A stretch of DNA of 20,030 nt from JAXGPP01 sp964436865 (GTDB lineage: Bacteria > Planctomycetota > Planctomycetia > Pirellulales > Thermoguttaceae), in NCBI GenBank assembly GCA_964436865.1, contig CAYTFK010000098.1, positions 1-20,030 on the forward strand, read 5' to 3'. Below the pieces are notes generated by a model. It saw nothing but the letters and a program-made list of their open reading frames with translations, made no database searches and had not been told where the DNA came from. Positions 1-8,777 of this stretch are shown here, piece by piece. The position numbers were made by a program, and so were the translations under genes. How positions within the stretch are numbered: position 1 is the stretch's first letter; each line of letters begins with the position of its first letter.

Positions 1-45
1 ACACCCTATCCTACACTCTTTCCCTACACGACGCTCTTCCGATCT
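1..45 (+). other. Illumina TruSeq dual-index adapter left on contig end (artefact)
   Basis: Bases 1-4 are ACAC, bases 5-12 are CCTATCCT, and bases 13-45 match the 33-base Illumina TruSeq read-1 adapter through its terminal GCTCTTCCGATCT. From memory, CCTATCCT is the TruSeq HT i5 index D503, and the preceding ACAC is the end of the P5 arm. The order P5 end, index, read-1 primer is exactly that of a library molecule, so this is untrimmed adapter and not genome. Real sequence begins at base 46. On the minus strand the adapter encodes IGRASCRERV followed by a stop, a string known as adapter contamination in protein databases. Confidence 0.98.
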
Positions 46-1921
46 GCTCCTCCCACCGGCCGTACGCGGCGGCGAGTTCTTCTTCGAGGCGGCGGAGGCG
101 ATCACTCGTCGCGACGATCGCCTCACGTTGCTGCTGGTAGAAACCTGGGGCGGCCATCTCCTCGTGGACTTCGGCGACCTGATTTTCGAGGATTTCGATC
201 CGACCCGGAAGGGCATCGAGTTCCCGCTGCTCGGCGAACTTGAGCTTCGCCGGGCGCGCGGCGGGGGCGACCGGCGGCCGGGCGGGCCGGGGGCTTTCGG
301 CCGAGCGCGCCGGCGGAGGTTCTTCGATCTTTCGCTGCCGCAGCCAGTCGTCGTAGCCGCCGGCGTACTCCTTGACCTTGCCTTGCCCTTCGAAGACGAG
401 GGTGCTTGTGACCACGTTGTTGAGGAACTCGCGGTCGTGGCTCACCAGCAACAGCGTGCCGGAGTACTCGACCAGCCGCTGTTCGAGCAGTTCCAGCGTT
501 TCGAGGTCCAGGTCGTTCGTGGGCTCGTCCATCACGAGCACGTTCGACGGCTTGGTAAAGAGCCGTGCCAAGAGCAGGCGGTTTCGTTCGCCGCCGGAGA
601 GATACTTCACCGGTCCGCGGGCCTGTTCCGGCGTGAACAGGAAGTCCTGCAGGTAGCCGAGGATATGTTGCTTGCCGCCGTTGATCGACACCGTCTGGCT
701 GCCGAGCCCGACATTGTCGATGACCGATTTCTCGTCATCCAGTTGGGCATGAAGCTGGTCGAAATAGGCTACTTCGAGCCGCGTGCCGTGGCGAACCGCA
801 CCTTCGCTCGGTTGAAGCTCGCCGAGCAGGATCCGCAAAAGGGTCGTTTTTCCGGAGCCGTTGGGCCCGATGATCCCGATGCGATCGCCCCGGGAGACGA
901 GCGTCGAGAGACCGTCGATCACCGTCTTGTCGCCGAACCGGTGGCTGATTGCCTTGGCTTCGATCACCAGCCGGCCGGAGCGTTCGGCCTCCTGCACCTG
1001 GAGCCGCGCCACGCCGAGCCGCTCGCGGCGTTCGCGCCGCTCCTCTCGCAATTGCTTCAGCGCACGGACGCGCCCTTCGTTCCGTGTCCGCCGGGCCATG
1101 ATGCCGGTGCGGATCCAAGTCTCCTCCTGTGCCAGCCGCTTGTCGAACGCCGCCTGCTGCTGGGCCTCGGCCTCGAGCGCCGCTTCCTTGCGATCGACGT
1201 ACGTGTTGTAGTCGCACGACCAGCTTGATAGCCGGCCGCGGTCGAGCTCGATGATCCGCGTCGCCAGCCGCTTCAGAAAGGCGCGATCGTGCGTCACGAA
1301 CAGCAGCGCGCCGGAATGGTCGAGCAGGAACTGTTCCAGCCAGCGGATGCCGTCGATATCGAGGTGGTTGGTCGGCTCGTCGAGGAGGAGCAGGTCGGGC
1401 CGAGCCGCCAGCGCCCGCGCCAGGAGCACGCGGCGTTTCATTCCCGCCGACAGCACGCCCACCTGGGCTTCGGGGTCGAGGCCAACCCGCGACAGCACCT
1501 CGTCGACCTCCTGCTGGATCTGCCACGCGCCGGCGGCATCGAGGGCTCGCTGCAGTTCGTCGATCTGCCGCTGCAGGGCGGCGGTCCCCTCGGCCGCGAA
1601 GCGGACCGTCACGTGGTGGAAATCGGCCAGCAGCCGGCCGCGCTCGCCCAACCCCGCCGCGACGCAGTCGAAGACCGTCCCCTCCAGGTTCAGCGGCACT
1701 TGCTGGTTCAAAAGCGCGGTGGTCGCATCCTGGCTGCGGATGACCGCTCCCCGATCCGGCTCGATCTGGCCGTGAATGATCGCCAGCAGCGTCGACTTTC
1801 CTTCGCCGTTGCGCCCCAGCAGGCACACCCGTTCGCCTGCGTCGATCTGCAGGTTCACGCCGTCGAACAAGGAGGGACCGCGAAAACGGATCGAGACATC
1901 CTGAAGGGCAACGAGCGGCAC
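46..1921 (-). CDS. uup: ABC-F ATPase of the Uup type, 3' end cut at contig edge
   Basis: This is a soluble tandem-ATPase ABC-F protein without membrane segments. The family acts on ribosomes, and Uup is linked to DNA and ribosome-associated processes. Domain 1 has Walker A GRNGEGKST (residues 36-44), signature LSAGM (157-161) and Walker B LLLLDEPTNHLD (177-188). An Arg-rich linker with ARRTRNEGRVRALKQL is typical of Uup. Domain 2 has GPNGSGKTT, signature LSGGE and VLVMDEPTNDLD. A charged C-terminal helical region (EELAAAYGRWEE) follows. The first signature has Ala where LSGG is usual. The start is a GTG at 1921 with GAGG about 7 bases upstream, and no ATG lies nearby upstream. About 625 native residues are present against about 635 in E. 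coli Uup, so only a short tail is missing. The last 11 apparent residues come from adapter. It lies 76 bp downstream of the molybdoenzyme gene. Confidence 0.93.
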
Positions 1922-1997
1922 GGGTCGCCTCGGCGCGGCAAGGAAGATGGTCTTTTGATGGTACCATTTCGCCGGGCGCGGGCAACGCGGCGCGGCC

Positions 1998-3257
1998 CTA
2001 TGCCGGTTCTACCACCAGCGGCACCTGTTGCAGGACATTGTTGCCCGATTTGGGCATCGGCCGGGGCAGCGGCTGGGCGTAGCCGCGATCATCGATCGCG
2101 CGGCAGCGAAGATGGTAGCTGCCGGGCTGCAGGTCGCGGAGTACTGCGGCCCAGTGGGCGACCGTGTAGCGCAGCGGCCAGCTTCGCGGCTGCCCGGTGG
2201 CCGGATCAAACTGCAGGGGGATCTCGGGCAGCTTGCCATCGGGCAGGCCGCCGCCCCAGTCCGCCGGGGGCGGAAGGATCTCGGCGTCGCGCCAGTCGAG
2301 ACCGGCCAGGTAGGGATCGTCGTCGGCGAGCGGGGCGTCCTGCGGCTGGAGCGAGTACTGCACCTTGCTCAACCCGGAGACGCCGACCTGGGCCAGTCCG
2401 AGGAGGGCCAGCGGCTGGCCTGCCTTGGCCTTCGCCGGCGGCTGGAAGAACCTCGCCTGCGTTTTCATCCAGGTCTCGACGTCGTTGTTCCAGGTGGCGT
2501 AGGTGTCGTTGGCCTGGTAGCTGTTGGTGAGCATCACCTTCTGAAGCCACTTGACCGACTTGTTGCCATACGCCTCCGGCGTGATCAGACGGACGGGGCC
2601 GCCGGCCTTGGGAGAGAGCCACTCGCCGTTGAGCTTGTAGCAGAGGATGATGGGCAACTCGCCCGGCGGATCTTCGAGCACGCGGTTGATCGAAACCGAA
2701 CTGACGAATCGCTGCTCGGGGACATCGTTGTGGTAGCCCCAGTAGCACACGCGGCGGACGTTGCCCGCCGGCCGCGCCATCCAGATCACGTCGCGCAGCG
2801 GCACGCCTTCCCATAGTCCCATGCCCAGCGGTTCGGCCATGTTGGTGCAGGTGAGCAGCTTGAGGAACCGCACCGACGATTTCTCGGCCAGTTTCATCAG
2901 CCCCGCCCAATCGAGCGCCGTGCCCGCCTCCTTGGTGAGCGGGCGCTCGACCTTGGTGTTGCTCTCCGGGTCGGGAAAGACTTCCAGTTGCCAGGTCTCG
3001 CGGTCGAGTCCGACCTCGCGGAGCTTCTCGGCCGGCAGGCTGTCGACGCGCGGCTTCTCGCGGCCGAAATCGCGGAATCCGTCGGGTGGCGTCAAATAAC
3101 GAAGGCGGCTGACCGCTTCAGACACTTCCGGTGCAAGGGAGGAAGCCTCGGCCGTCGTGGGCCGGACTGCCGAGGCCAGAGCGCCGACCGCGGCCAGTTC
3201 GAGCAACGAGCGCCGGGTGAAACCGGTTCCGTCGCGTGAATGTTCTCGATCGGCCAT
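1998..3257 (-). CDS. Tat-exported molybdopterin oxidoreductase, sulfite-oxidase family
   Basis: The 419-residue protein starts with a twin-arginine signal (TRRSLLEL at 14-21, then a hydrophobic run ending near PTTAEASS), so it is probably exported folded with its cofactor. Residues of about 90-260 resemble the oxidoreductase molybdopterin-binding domain. The conserved LLTCTNM places Cys137 as the likely molybdenum ligand, followed by LWEGVPLRDVIW. The C-terminal part (about 285-415) resembles the Mo-co oxidoreductase dimerisation domain, with GLSKVQYSLQ and GSYHLRCRAIDDRG. The substrate cannot be read from sequence: sulfite is the family prototype, but many relatives act on other compounds. 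No cytochrome subunit or MsrQ-like membrane partner is adjacent. The ATG at 3257 has GGGAG and GGAG upstream. The gene starts 32 bp after the permease gene, so co-transcription is likely. Confidence 0.9.
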   Translation of the reverse strand: MADREHSRDGTGFTRRSLLELAAVGALASAVRPTTAEASSLAPEVSEAVSRLRYLTPPDGFRDFGREKPRVDSLPAEKLREVGLDRETWQLEVFPDPESNTKVERPLTKEAGTALDWAGLMKLAEKSSVRFLKLLTCTNMAEPLGMGLWEGVPLRDVIWMARPAGNVRRVCYWGYHNDVPEQRFVSSVSINRVLEDPPGELPIILCYKLNGEWLSPKAGGPVRLITPEAYGNKSVKWLQKVMLTNSYQANDTYATWNNDVETWMKTQARFFQPPAKAKAGQPLALLGLAQVGVSGLSKVQYSLQPQDAPLADDDPYLAGLDWRDAEILPPPADWGGGLPDGKLPEIPLQFDPATGQPRSWPLRYTVAHWAAVLRDLQPGSYHLRCRAIDDRGYAQPLPRPMPKSGNNVLQQVPLVVEPA

Positions 3258-3289
3258 TCTCCAGCTCCCATGTTTCGAGTCTGATCCAT

Positions 3290-4582
3290 CTATACTTGCC
3301 GCAGCGCACGGATCGGGTCGAGCCGCGCGGCGCGGGCGGCCGGGTAGACTCCGGCCACGACGCTCACCAGCACCGAAAACGCCACCGTGGCCGCCAACAG
3401 CCAGGGCGGGAACGAGAATATCTCCAGCAGGTCGACTACGCCCCGGCTCCGGGCATAGACATTGATGGCGATCTCCAGCCCCCAGGATACCGTCCAGCCG
3501 AGCGCCAAGCCACCGACACTCCCGAGCAGGCCGATGAACCCCGCCTCGGTAAGAAACATGACCATCATGTCGCGGTCCGAGGCTCCGAGAGCCTTGCAGA
3601 TGCCGATCTCCTGATAGCGCTCGAGCACCGCCATGAGGAGCGTGTTGACGATGCCCAGGGCAGCCACCACCAGCGCGATCCCGCCGACGGAAGCCAGCAG
3701 CACGTCGATGACGATGAAGAACTTCCGCATTCCTTCCAGGCGTTCGAGCATCGTTCGGGTTTCAAAGCCCATCTTGCGGATCGCGGTTTCGACCCTGGCC
3801 AGGTCGGAGAAATGCTCGACGCGTACCGAGGCCTTCGCGTAGCCCGCTGCGGCCGCGGCGCCTCCGGCCCGCAGGCGATCGAGCGTCGAGTTCAACTGGA
3901 TGCCGGGAATCTGCTTCATGATTTCGACGGGCAGCAGCACTCCGCGATCGGCCATTCTCGGCATCATGTGGGGAGCGTCGTAGACGCCCACCACGGTGAT
4001 CGGCAAACGTTGCTTCTCGAACTTGAACGTGTCGTTGCCCGAAAGTGACAGTCCGCCAGCCTCCAGTTCGACGACCTTGCCGACTGCTTCGCCGGCGGGC
4101 GTAAAGCCCAACGCCTCGGCGAGCGCTCGGCCGATGATCGCTTCGGGCTCGCCGTGGACGGTGAACGGACCTCCGGCGATCAGCAGATCTTCCGACGCCC
4201 CAACGAGCGACAGTTCGCGCGGCACGGCCACGGCGATCGCCGGTTCAGACTTCGTGGCGTAGGCCAGCTTCACGCCGGCCATGCGGATCTCGGGGTAGGC
4301 GACCGCCACGCCCGGCAGCGATTCGATTTGTGCCAGCGCCTTGTCGTCGAGCGCCGGCGCGCCGGGTTTTTCGTCGGGGGAGTATGGCGTCACCGCGATT
4401 TCGTTCAACAAGCCGAGCATCTCGAAAGGCGCTTCGGCCTGGCGCTGCAGGCCGAGCGCGAATCCGACCATGGTGAACAGGGCTCCGCTGCCGATCGTCA
4501 CCCCCAGCGCGGTGAGCGCGACGCGGAGCGGGGTCCGCCGCAGTCCGGCGAGGGCCAACAGGGCGATGCTCCAGGCTCTCAT
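3290..4582 (-). CDS. MacB/LolC-like ABC transporter permease (FtsX family)
   Basis: This is a membrane subunit of a type VII (MacB/LolCDE-like) ABC system, about 430 residues. The N-terminus (LRRTPLRVALTALGVTIGSGALFT) forms the first membrane helix after a short cytoplasmic stretch. A periplasmic MacB_PCD-like region of about 220 residues follows. Three C-terminal helices make the FtsX domain: SVGGIALVVAALGIVNTLL, GFIGLLGSVGGLALGWTV and LLAATVAFSVLVSVVAGVYP, ending with the typical PAARAARLDPIRALR. The ATG at 4582 shares its A with the stop of the ATPase gene (TGATG). A GTG one codon earlier (4585) is also possible. Either arrangement implies translational coupling. Family members export lipoproteins, peptides or macrolides, or work as mechanotransmitters. 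No MacA-type adaptor or outer-membrane partner is in view, so the cargo is unknown. Confidence 0.92.
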   Translation of the reverse strand: MRAWSIALLALAGLRRTPLRVALTALGVTIGSGALFTMVGFALGLQRQAEAPFEMLGLLNEIAVTPYSPDEKPGAPALDDKALAQIESLPGVAVAYPEIRMAGVKLAYATKSEPAIAVAVPRELSLVGASEDLLIAGGPFTVHGEPEAIIGRALAEALGFTPAGEAVGKVVELEAGGLSLSGNDTFKFEKQRLPITVVGVYDAPHMMPRMADRGVLLPVEIMKQIPGIQLNSTLDRLRAGGAAAAAGYAKASVRVEHFSDLARVETAIRKMGFETRTMLERLEGMRKFFIVIDVLLASVGGIALVVAALGIVNTLLMAVLERYQEIGICKALGASDRDMMVMFLTEAGFIGLLGSVGGLALGWTVSWGLEIAINVYARSRGVVDLLEIFSFPPWLLAATVAFSVLVSVVAGVYPAARAARLDPIRALRQV

Positions 4583-5286
4583 CACCGGGCCGCCTCCTCG
4601 TCGACGAACCTGCCGTCGCGGAGCCGCACCACCCGGTCCGCGATCCGCTCGGCCATCTCCTGGTCGTGGGTGACCATGACCACGGTCGTGCCGAGTTGCT
4701 CGTGGATGCCGCGCAGGAGCGTGGCGACTTCACCGGCGGTGGTCCGGTCAAGATTGCCGGTCGGTTCGTCGGCCAGCAGGAGCGGAGGTTCATGCACGAT
4801 GGCCCGGGCCAGCGCGACGCGCTGCTGCTCGCCGCCGCTGAGTTGGCCGGGCCGGTGGCGGCGACGCCCTTCCAATCCGACGCGGTCGAGCGCCTCGGCC
4901 GCCATGCGCCGCCGCGCACTGCCGAAGGTGCCCTGGAACGTGAGCGCGAGCGTGATGTTCTCTTCGGCGGTGAGGCTGGGAACGAGGTAATACGACTGGA
5001 AGACGAAGCCGACCACGGTGCGGCGGTAGAGCGTCCGCCCGTCGGCGGAAAACGCGGCCAGGTTGTGGCCGTCGACCTCGATCTCGCCCGAACTGGGCGT
5101 ATCGAGCGCGCCGAGGAGATGGAGCAGGGTTGACTTGCCCGAGCCGCTCACCCCGAGCACGGCGACAAACTCGCCGCGTTTCACTTCGAAGTCGAGCGCG
5201 TCGAGCGCGCGGACCGTTTCCGGGCCGACGCGGAACTCGCGGACCAATTCGCGCGTCCTGAGGAATGTCTCAGGGCTGTCTGCCAT
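4582..5286 (-). CDS. ABC transporter ATP-binding protein, LolD/MacB type
   Basis: This 234-residue ATPase powers the permease encoded immediately downstream. Walker A is GVSGSGKST (45-53). The Q-loop lies in VFQSYYLVPSLTAEEN (about 95-110), where the TAEEN element is typical of LolD/MacB ATPases. The signature is LSGGEQQRVALARAI, Walker B is LLLADEPTGNLD and the H-loop is VMVTHD. Length and motif order are those of a complete stand-alone ATPase, unlike E. coli MacB, which fuses ATPase and permease. The ATG at 5286 begins MADSPETFLRTRELVREF, a normal start for this family. Its stop overlaps the permease start. Upstream lie 87 bp holding two inverted-repeat hairpins, so it may be the first gene of its own unit or be read through from the TPR gene. 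Confidence 0.95.
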   Translation of the reverse strand: MADSPETFLRTRELVREFRVGPETVRALDALDFEVKRGEFVAVLGVSGSGKSTLLHLLGALDTPSSGEIEVDGHNLAAFSADGRTLYRRTVVGFVFQSYYLVPSLTAEENITLALTFQGTFGSARRRMAAEALDRVGLEGRRRHRPGQLSGGEQQRVALARAIVHEPPLLLADEPTGNLDRTTAGEVATLLRGIHEQLGTTVVMVTHDQEMAERIADRVVRLRDGRFVDEEAAR

Positions 5287-5305
5287 GAGTGAATTTCTTC
5301 CGTGG

Positions 5306-5355
5306 GACGGATTTTGAATCCGTCTTGCGTTACGGGGCGGATTACAAATCCGCCC
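5306..5355. repeat. Two tandem hairpins sharing a CGGATT/AATCCG core
   Basis: Hairpin 1 is GACGGATT (5306-5313), loop TTG, AATCCGTC (5317-5324). Hairpin 2 is GGGCGGATT (5335-5343), loop ACA, AATCCGCCC (5347-5355). Both are perfect stems with 3-base loops and share the core CGGATT/AATCCG, separated by 10 bases. They sit between the stop of the DUF5107/TPR gene and the start of the ABC ATPase. No T-run follows on either strand, so they do not look like ordinary intrinsic terminators. A dispersed REP/MITE-like repeat, or an mRNA-end stabiliser, fits better (inference). Confidence 0.7.
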
Positions 5356-5373
5356 TACATGGGCTGGCTTGGT

Positions 5374-8300
5374 CTACTTCAGCTCGGCAAGCCAGTAGCG
5401 TGCCCAGACGTGGCTGAGATTCATTTTCACGGCCTGTTCCAGCTCGCTTCGGGCTTCGTCGGTTCGTCCCTCGCCGATGGCAGCCAGCCCGATGAGGAAG
5501 TGCCCCAGCGCCGCCCGGGTCTTCTTCGTTTCCTGCTCGCCGAACTTGGCGAAGAAGTCGGTCGAAGCATCTTCCTTGATGCGGCTTGCGCCGGCGGCGG
5601 CGAGTTCGGCAAAGATCTTCTGCGCCTCGTCGGGCTTGCCGAGCTTGAGCGCTGCCTGGGCCTGGTAGAAGCGGGCCTCCGGCCACTGGGAAGTTCCCTG
5701 CTGGTCAAGAGCCCGCGCGTAGGACTTCTTTGCCTCGTCGGCGAGTCCGAGAGCCTCCTGGGCCTGCCCGGTATGGAACGCGATCTGGGCGGCGCGGGGG
5801 TCGTTGCGGGATCGGCCGACCGCCAGATTCTCGGGGAACTCGCCGGCTTTTTGGAAGTGCTCCGCGGCCTTCCGGGCATCGCCGGCACCGAGCAACTCCA
5901 ACCCGCGGAGAAGATGGGCGTCGACGTAAACGTCACGAATGCCCTCGCTCCCTTCACGGGCATGGAAGCGGTGCGCGGCGAGGTACTCGATCGCCTGCTC
6001 AAGCCGTCCGTTGAGCACCAGAACCATGATTTCGCGCATCAGGCTGTCCTGCCGCTGGACGGCGATGGCGTGATTCTTCTCCAGCGCCGCCAGCCGCCGC
6101 TCGGGCGCGGCGTTGGCGAACTCATAGAGCGAATCGAGCTCGAAGAACAGCCGCGCATCGGGCGCCTCGCAGGCGACCGCCCGTTCGTAGCTGGCGATGG
6201 CCTTGGCGATGTCGCTGCTGGCCCGGTAGTACGCCCAGCCCAGGTTGCGGTGCACGGTAGGAAAGCTCGCGTCGAGCGCGGCCGATTTCTCCCAGTACTC
6301 GATCGCCCGCTCCGGTTGAAGATCAAACCACAGGTTGCCCAAGTAATAGAACGCGCGGGCGTCCTGGGGATTGGCCGCGATGGCTGCTTCGAGCACCGCC
6401 GCCTCTTCCATGCGGAAGGGGAAGCCGAAATCGGGCGAGGCCTTTGCGGCCAGTTCGCGGAAGGCCTTGGCCTGTTGCGGATTCTTCTTTTGCTCGTACA
6501 ACGCACCGAGCCAGTAATGGACCAGAGGATAGGAGACTTCCTCCTTCAAGGCAGTCTCCAGCAGGGCAATCGGCTCGTCGAGCCAACCCGGCCCCATATA
6601 GTCGGCCGCCAGCTCGAGATAGGCCTGCACTTCGCCGCGCATCTTCCGCGCGAGTTCCGCGCGGCGATTGGATGAGCGGCCCGCGGCATCATCGATGAGC
6701 GCCAGTTCGTAGATGGCCCAGAAGTCAAGCGGATCGCCGGCGAGCGCGCGCCGCGCCGAGGCGGCCGCTTCGTCGAGTCTTCCCAGCTTTCGCAGTACCG
6801 CTGCCCGGAGGCAGAGCCCTTTGGCGTTGATGGCGTTGGCCGCCAGCGAGTCTTCGACGTGTTCCAGGGCCTTGGCAAGTTCGCCACGGCGTGCGGCGAG
6901 TTCGGCCAATTGGTAGTAGGCCGGCGCGCGGAAGGCGAAATCCCAGCTCGCACGGTAGAAGGCGTCGTAGGCTTCCGCTTCCTTGCCCTGCGCGCGCAGT
7001 GCCAGCCCCAACTGGTAGTAGGCCTCGGTGTTGCTCGGCCGCGTGTACTCGGCCGAGAGCCGCTCGATGGCGGCGCGGAGGTGTTTTTCGGCCTCGGCGT
7101 ACATGCCCCGCTTGTTGTAATGGATGCCCATCGCCGTGTTGGATCGCGAGTCGCCCGGATCTCGCGACAGCGCTTCGCGGTAGTAGTCGGCCGGATCGAC
7201 GCTCGGGTTGTGGATCTGCTCGACGCGGAGGCCGGTCAGATACAACTCCTCGATCGTCTTGACATCCTGCGGCTTAGGGGGCGGCTGGACCGTCTTGGGC
7301 AGATCTTTGACGGGCGCCCGGTCGACGGGCTGGTAGGAGATCAGCTCTTTGCCATCGACGGCCAGCGACGCGCGCAGGTCGGTCGCCTTGATTCCATCGG
7401 GCAGGCGCACCTCGCGTCTGAACGGCTTGTCGGGTCCGATGGCCACGGTTTCGGCAAGCAGGACGCGGTCGCCGGACCGCAGCACGGCCTTCGCGCTTTG
7501 CCGCGGGGAGGTGGCATGGAACGCCACAAGGGCGGTTCGCCCCTGGGCGGCATCCGTTGGGGCATCCTTCACCTCCAGGTTCACCGCCGCATCGAGGTTG
7601 GCGTTCTTGAACCCACCCGTATCACGGATCGGGTACCAGTACTGCTTGAACGATTTCACTTCGTACGGTTTGATCCAGCTATAGTCGGGCTGGTTGTCGG
7701 AGAACGCGCCAACCATCAGCTCCGCATAGGGTCCGTCCTCGTCGGTGAGGATTTTGTCCCAGGCCTTGCCGAACGGTCCGGTGCCCCATTCCCAAAGCTT
7801 GGCGCCGCAGACGACGTGATGATTGCCGACGTGGACGACACCCGTCTGGCGGCCGTGGTCGTAGCCGCCCATGAAGTCTTCCTGCAGGTTCCAGGCGAAG
7901 AACGAATTTGACTCAGAAGAGTTTTTCCACCAGCTCACGTCGAGGCCCGTGTAGTCGTGGCCGCGATACTTTCCCTGGGAAATCGGCCAGTGGGTGAAGT
8001 CGATCTTCGAGTGGTAGGTGGCCACCTGCACGCTGGGCGGGAAGATCACCTGGTAGTCGTCGTTGACGTGCACCGCCACGTTGGCCCAGTAGAGGATCGA
8101 GTGCGGCTCGGCGGTGCGGTTGATGAACTTGACGCTCGTTTCCAGGTACGACTTGCCCGGATGAAGCGTCAGGCCGATGAGCCACTTCATGCGGTGCCGC
8201 CGCTCGGTCTCGCCGAACCAGATCGTCTTGCTGCCGTCGGCGTTTTCGGCCAGCGTGTAATCGACGGGCATGTACGTCGTGTTGCGGTGGTGGTGGAAGG

Positions 8301-8763
8301 CGCACCATTCGACGCCCCCGGAGATCCACGCCCCCAGCATGCCGATGAGCGCGGGCTTGACGACGTGCTGGCGATAGAAGAAGTCGTAGCCGTTGGTCTT
8401 GTCGGTGGCGGCGAACAGCCGGCCGCCCATCTCGGGCAGCACGATGATCGCCAGGTATTCGTTCTCGAGGTGCAGTGCCTTGTAGGCCTTGTCGCGGCGC
8501 TCGTGAGTGAGGTTGTCCTGCACCGCGTAGGGATAGATCCGTTTCTGCGCGCCCTGGTAGGACTCGTGCGTGTAGAACATCGGGTTGCGATCGGGCGGCC
8601 CCACCTCGTATGTGGGGATGGTCATGGTATCTTCCCAGACGCGAACGCCACTCGCCTGGCTGGCCTGGCTGGCCTGGCCGGGCTGCTCGGCCGCCACGGC
8701 AAACAGGGCCAGCGCGGCCCAGACAGCGATCGCTTCGCCGATCGTTTTCGGTCGTATCGACAC
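5374..8763 (-). CDS. Secreted DUF5107 (mutarotase-like) protein with C-terminal TPR array
   Basis: From the start chosen here the protein has 1129 residues. GTG at 8763 is preferred because a perfect GGAGG (8772-8776) lies 8 bases upstream. A TTG nine codons earlier would also stay in frame but places that GGAGG inside the gene. The N-terminus (MSIRPKTIGEAIAVWAALALFAVAAE) is a signal-peptide-like segment, followed by a GQASQASQAS linker. Residues of about 40-380 resemble DUF5107, a domain of the galactose-mutarotase-like superfamily, with LPEMGGRLFAATDKTNG and GGVEWCAFHHHR. A beta-rich stretch follows (about 390-490). From about residue 510 to the end run many TPR-type helical pairs such as NTEAYYQLGLALRAQGKEAEA. 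This is probably an extracytoplasmic carbohydrate-related protein with a protein-binding TPR tail. Catalysis is not demonstrable from sequence. It is divergent from the sulfatase. Confidence 0.88.
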   Translation of the reverse strand: MSIRPKTIGEAIAVWAALALFAVAAEQPGQASQASQASGVRVWEDTMTIPTYEVGPPDRNPMFYTHESYQGAQKRIYPYAVQDNLTHERRDKAYKALHLENEYLAIIVLPEMGGRLFAATDKTNGYDFFYRQHVVKPALIGMLGAWISGGVEWCAFHHHRNTTYMPVDYTLAENADGSKTIWFGETERRHRMKWLIGLTLHPGKSYLETSVKFINRTAEPHSILYWANVAVHVNDDYQVIFPPSVQVATYHSKIDFTHWPISQGKYRGHDYTGLDVSWWKNSSESNSFFAWNLQEDFMGGYDHGRQTGVVHVGNHHVVCGAKLWEWGTGPFGKAWDKILTDEDGPYAELMVGAFSDNQPDYSWIKPYEVKSFKQYWYPIRDTGGFKNANLDAAVNLEVKDAPTDAAQGRTALVAFHATSPRQSAKAVLRSGDRVLLAETVAIGPDKPFRREVRLPDGIKATDLRASLAVDGKELISYQPVDRAPVKDLPKTVQPPPKPQDVKTIEELYLTGLRVEQIHNPSVDPADYYREALSRDPGDSRSNTAMGIHYNKRGMYAEAEKHLRAAIERLSAEYTRPSNTEAYYQLGLALRAQGKEAEAYDAFYRASWDFAFRAPAYYQLAELAARRGELAKALEHVEDSLAANAINAKGLCLRAAVLRKLGRLDEAAASARRALAGDPLDFWAIYELALIDDAAGRSSNRRAELARKMRGEVQAYLELAADYMGPGWLDEPIALLETALKEEVSYPLVHYWLGALYEQKKNPQQAKAFRELAAKASPDFGFPFRMEEAAVLEAAIAANPQDARAFYYLGNLWFDLQPERAIEYWEKSAALDASFPTVHRNLGWAYYRASSDIAKAIASYERAVACEAPDARLFFELDSLYEFANAAPERRLAALEKNHAIAVQRQDSLMREIMVLVLNGRLEQAIEYLAAHRFHAREGSEGIRDVYVDAHLLRGLELLGAGDARKAAEHFQKAGEFPENLAVGRSRNDPRAAQIAFHTGQAQEALGLADEAKKSYARALDQQGTSQWPEARFYQAQAALKLGKPDEAQKIFAELAAAGASRIKEDASTDFFAKFGEQETKKTRAALGHFLIGLAAIGEGRTDEARSELEQAVKMNLSHVWARYWLAELK
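8651..8685 (-). repeat. Short 9-bp tandem repeat encoding a Gln-Ala-Ser linker
   Basis: About three and a half copies of a CTGGCCTGG-like 9-mer lie inside the DUF5107/TPR gene just after the signal peptide, encoding GQASQASQAS. The unit is a multiple of three, so copy-number changes would keep the frame. It probably forms a flexible spacer between signal peptide and folded domain. Confidence 0.6.
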
Positions 8764-8771
8764 GTCTTGTT

Positions 8772-8777
8772 CCTCCC
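8772..8777 (-). promoter_or_regulatory. Strong ribosome binding site fixing the GTG start at 8763
   Basis: On the minus strand GGGAGG is followed by 8 bases (AACAAGAC) and then GTG. It is the strongest Shine-Dalgarno match in the window. It places the start nine codons downstream of the first possible start (TTG at 8790). Confidence 0.75.

Noticed and set aside
1958..1967. Perfect 10-bp palindrome ATGGTACCAT upstream of the ABC-F gene
   Set aside because: A 10-bp palindrome is expected by chance at this scale, there is no second copy nearby, and no regulator gene is adjacent.
5306..5355. The tandem hairpins as Rho-independent terminators or a CRISPR-like array
   Set aside because: There is no T-run, and only two non-identical palindromes without spacers of regular size, so neither model fits.
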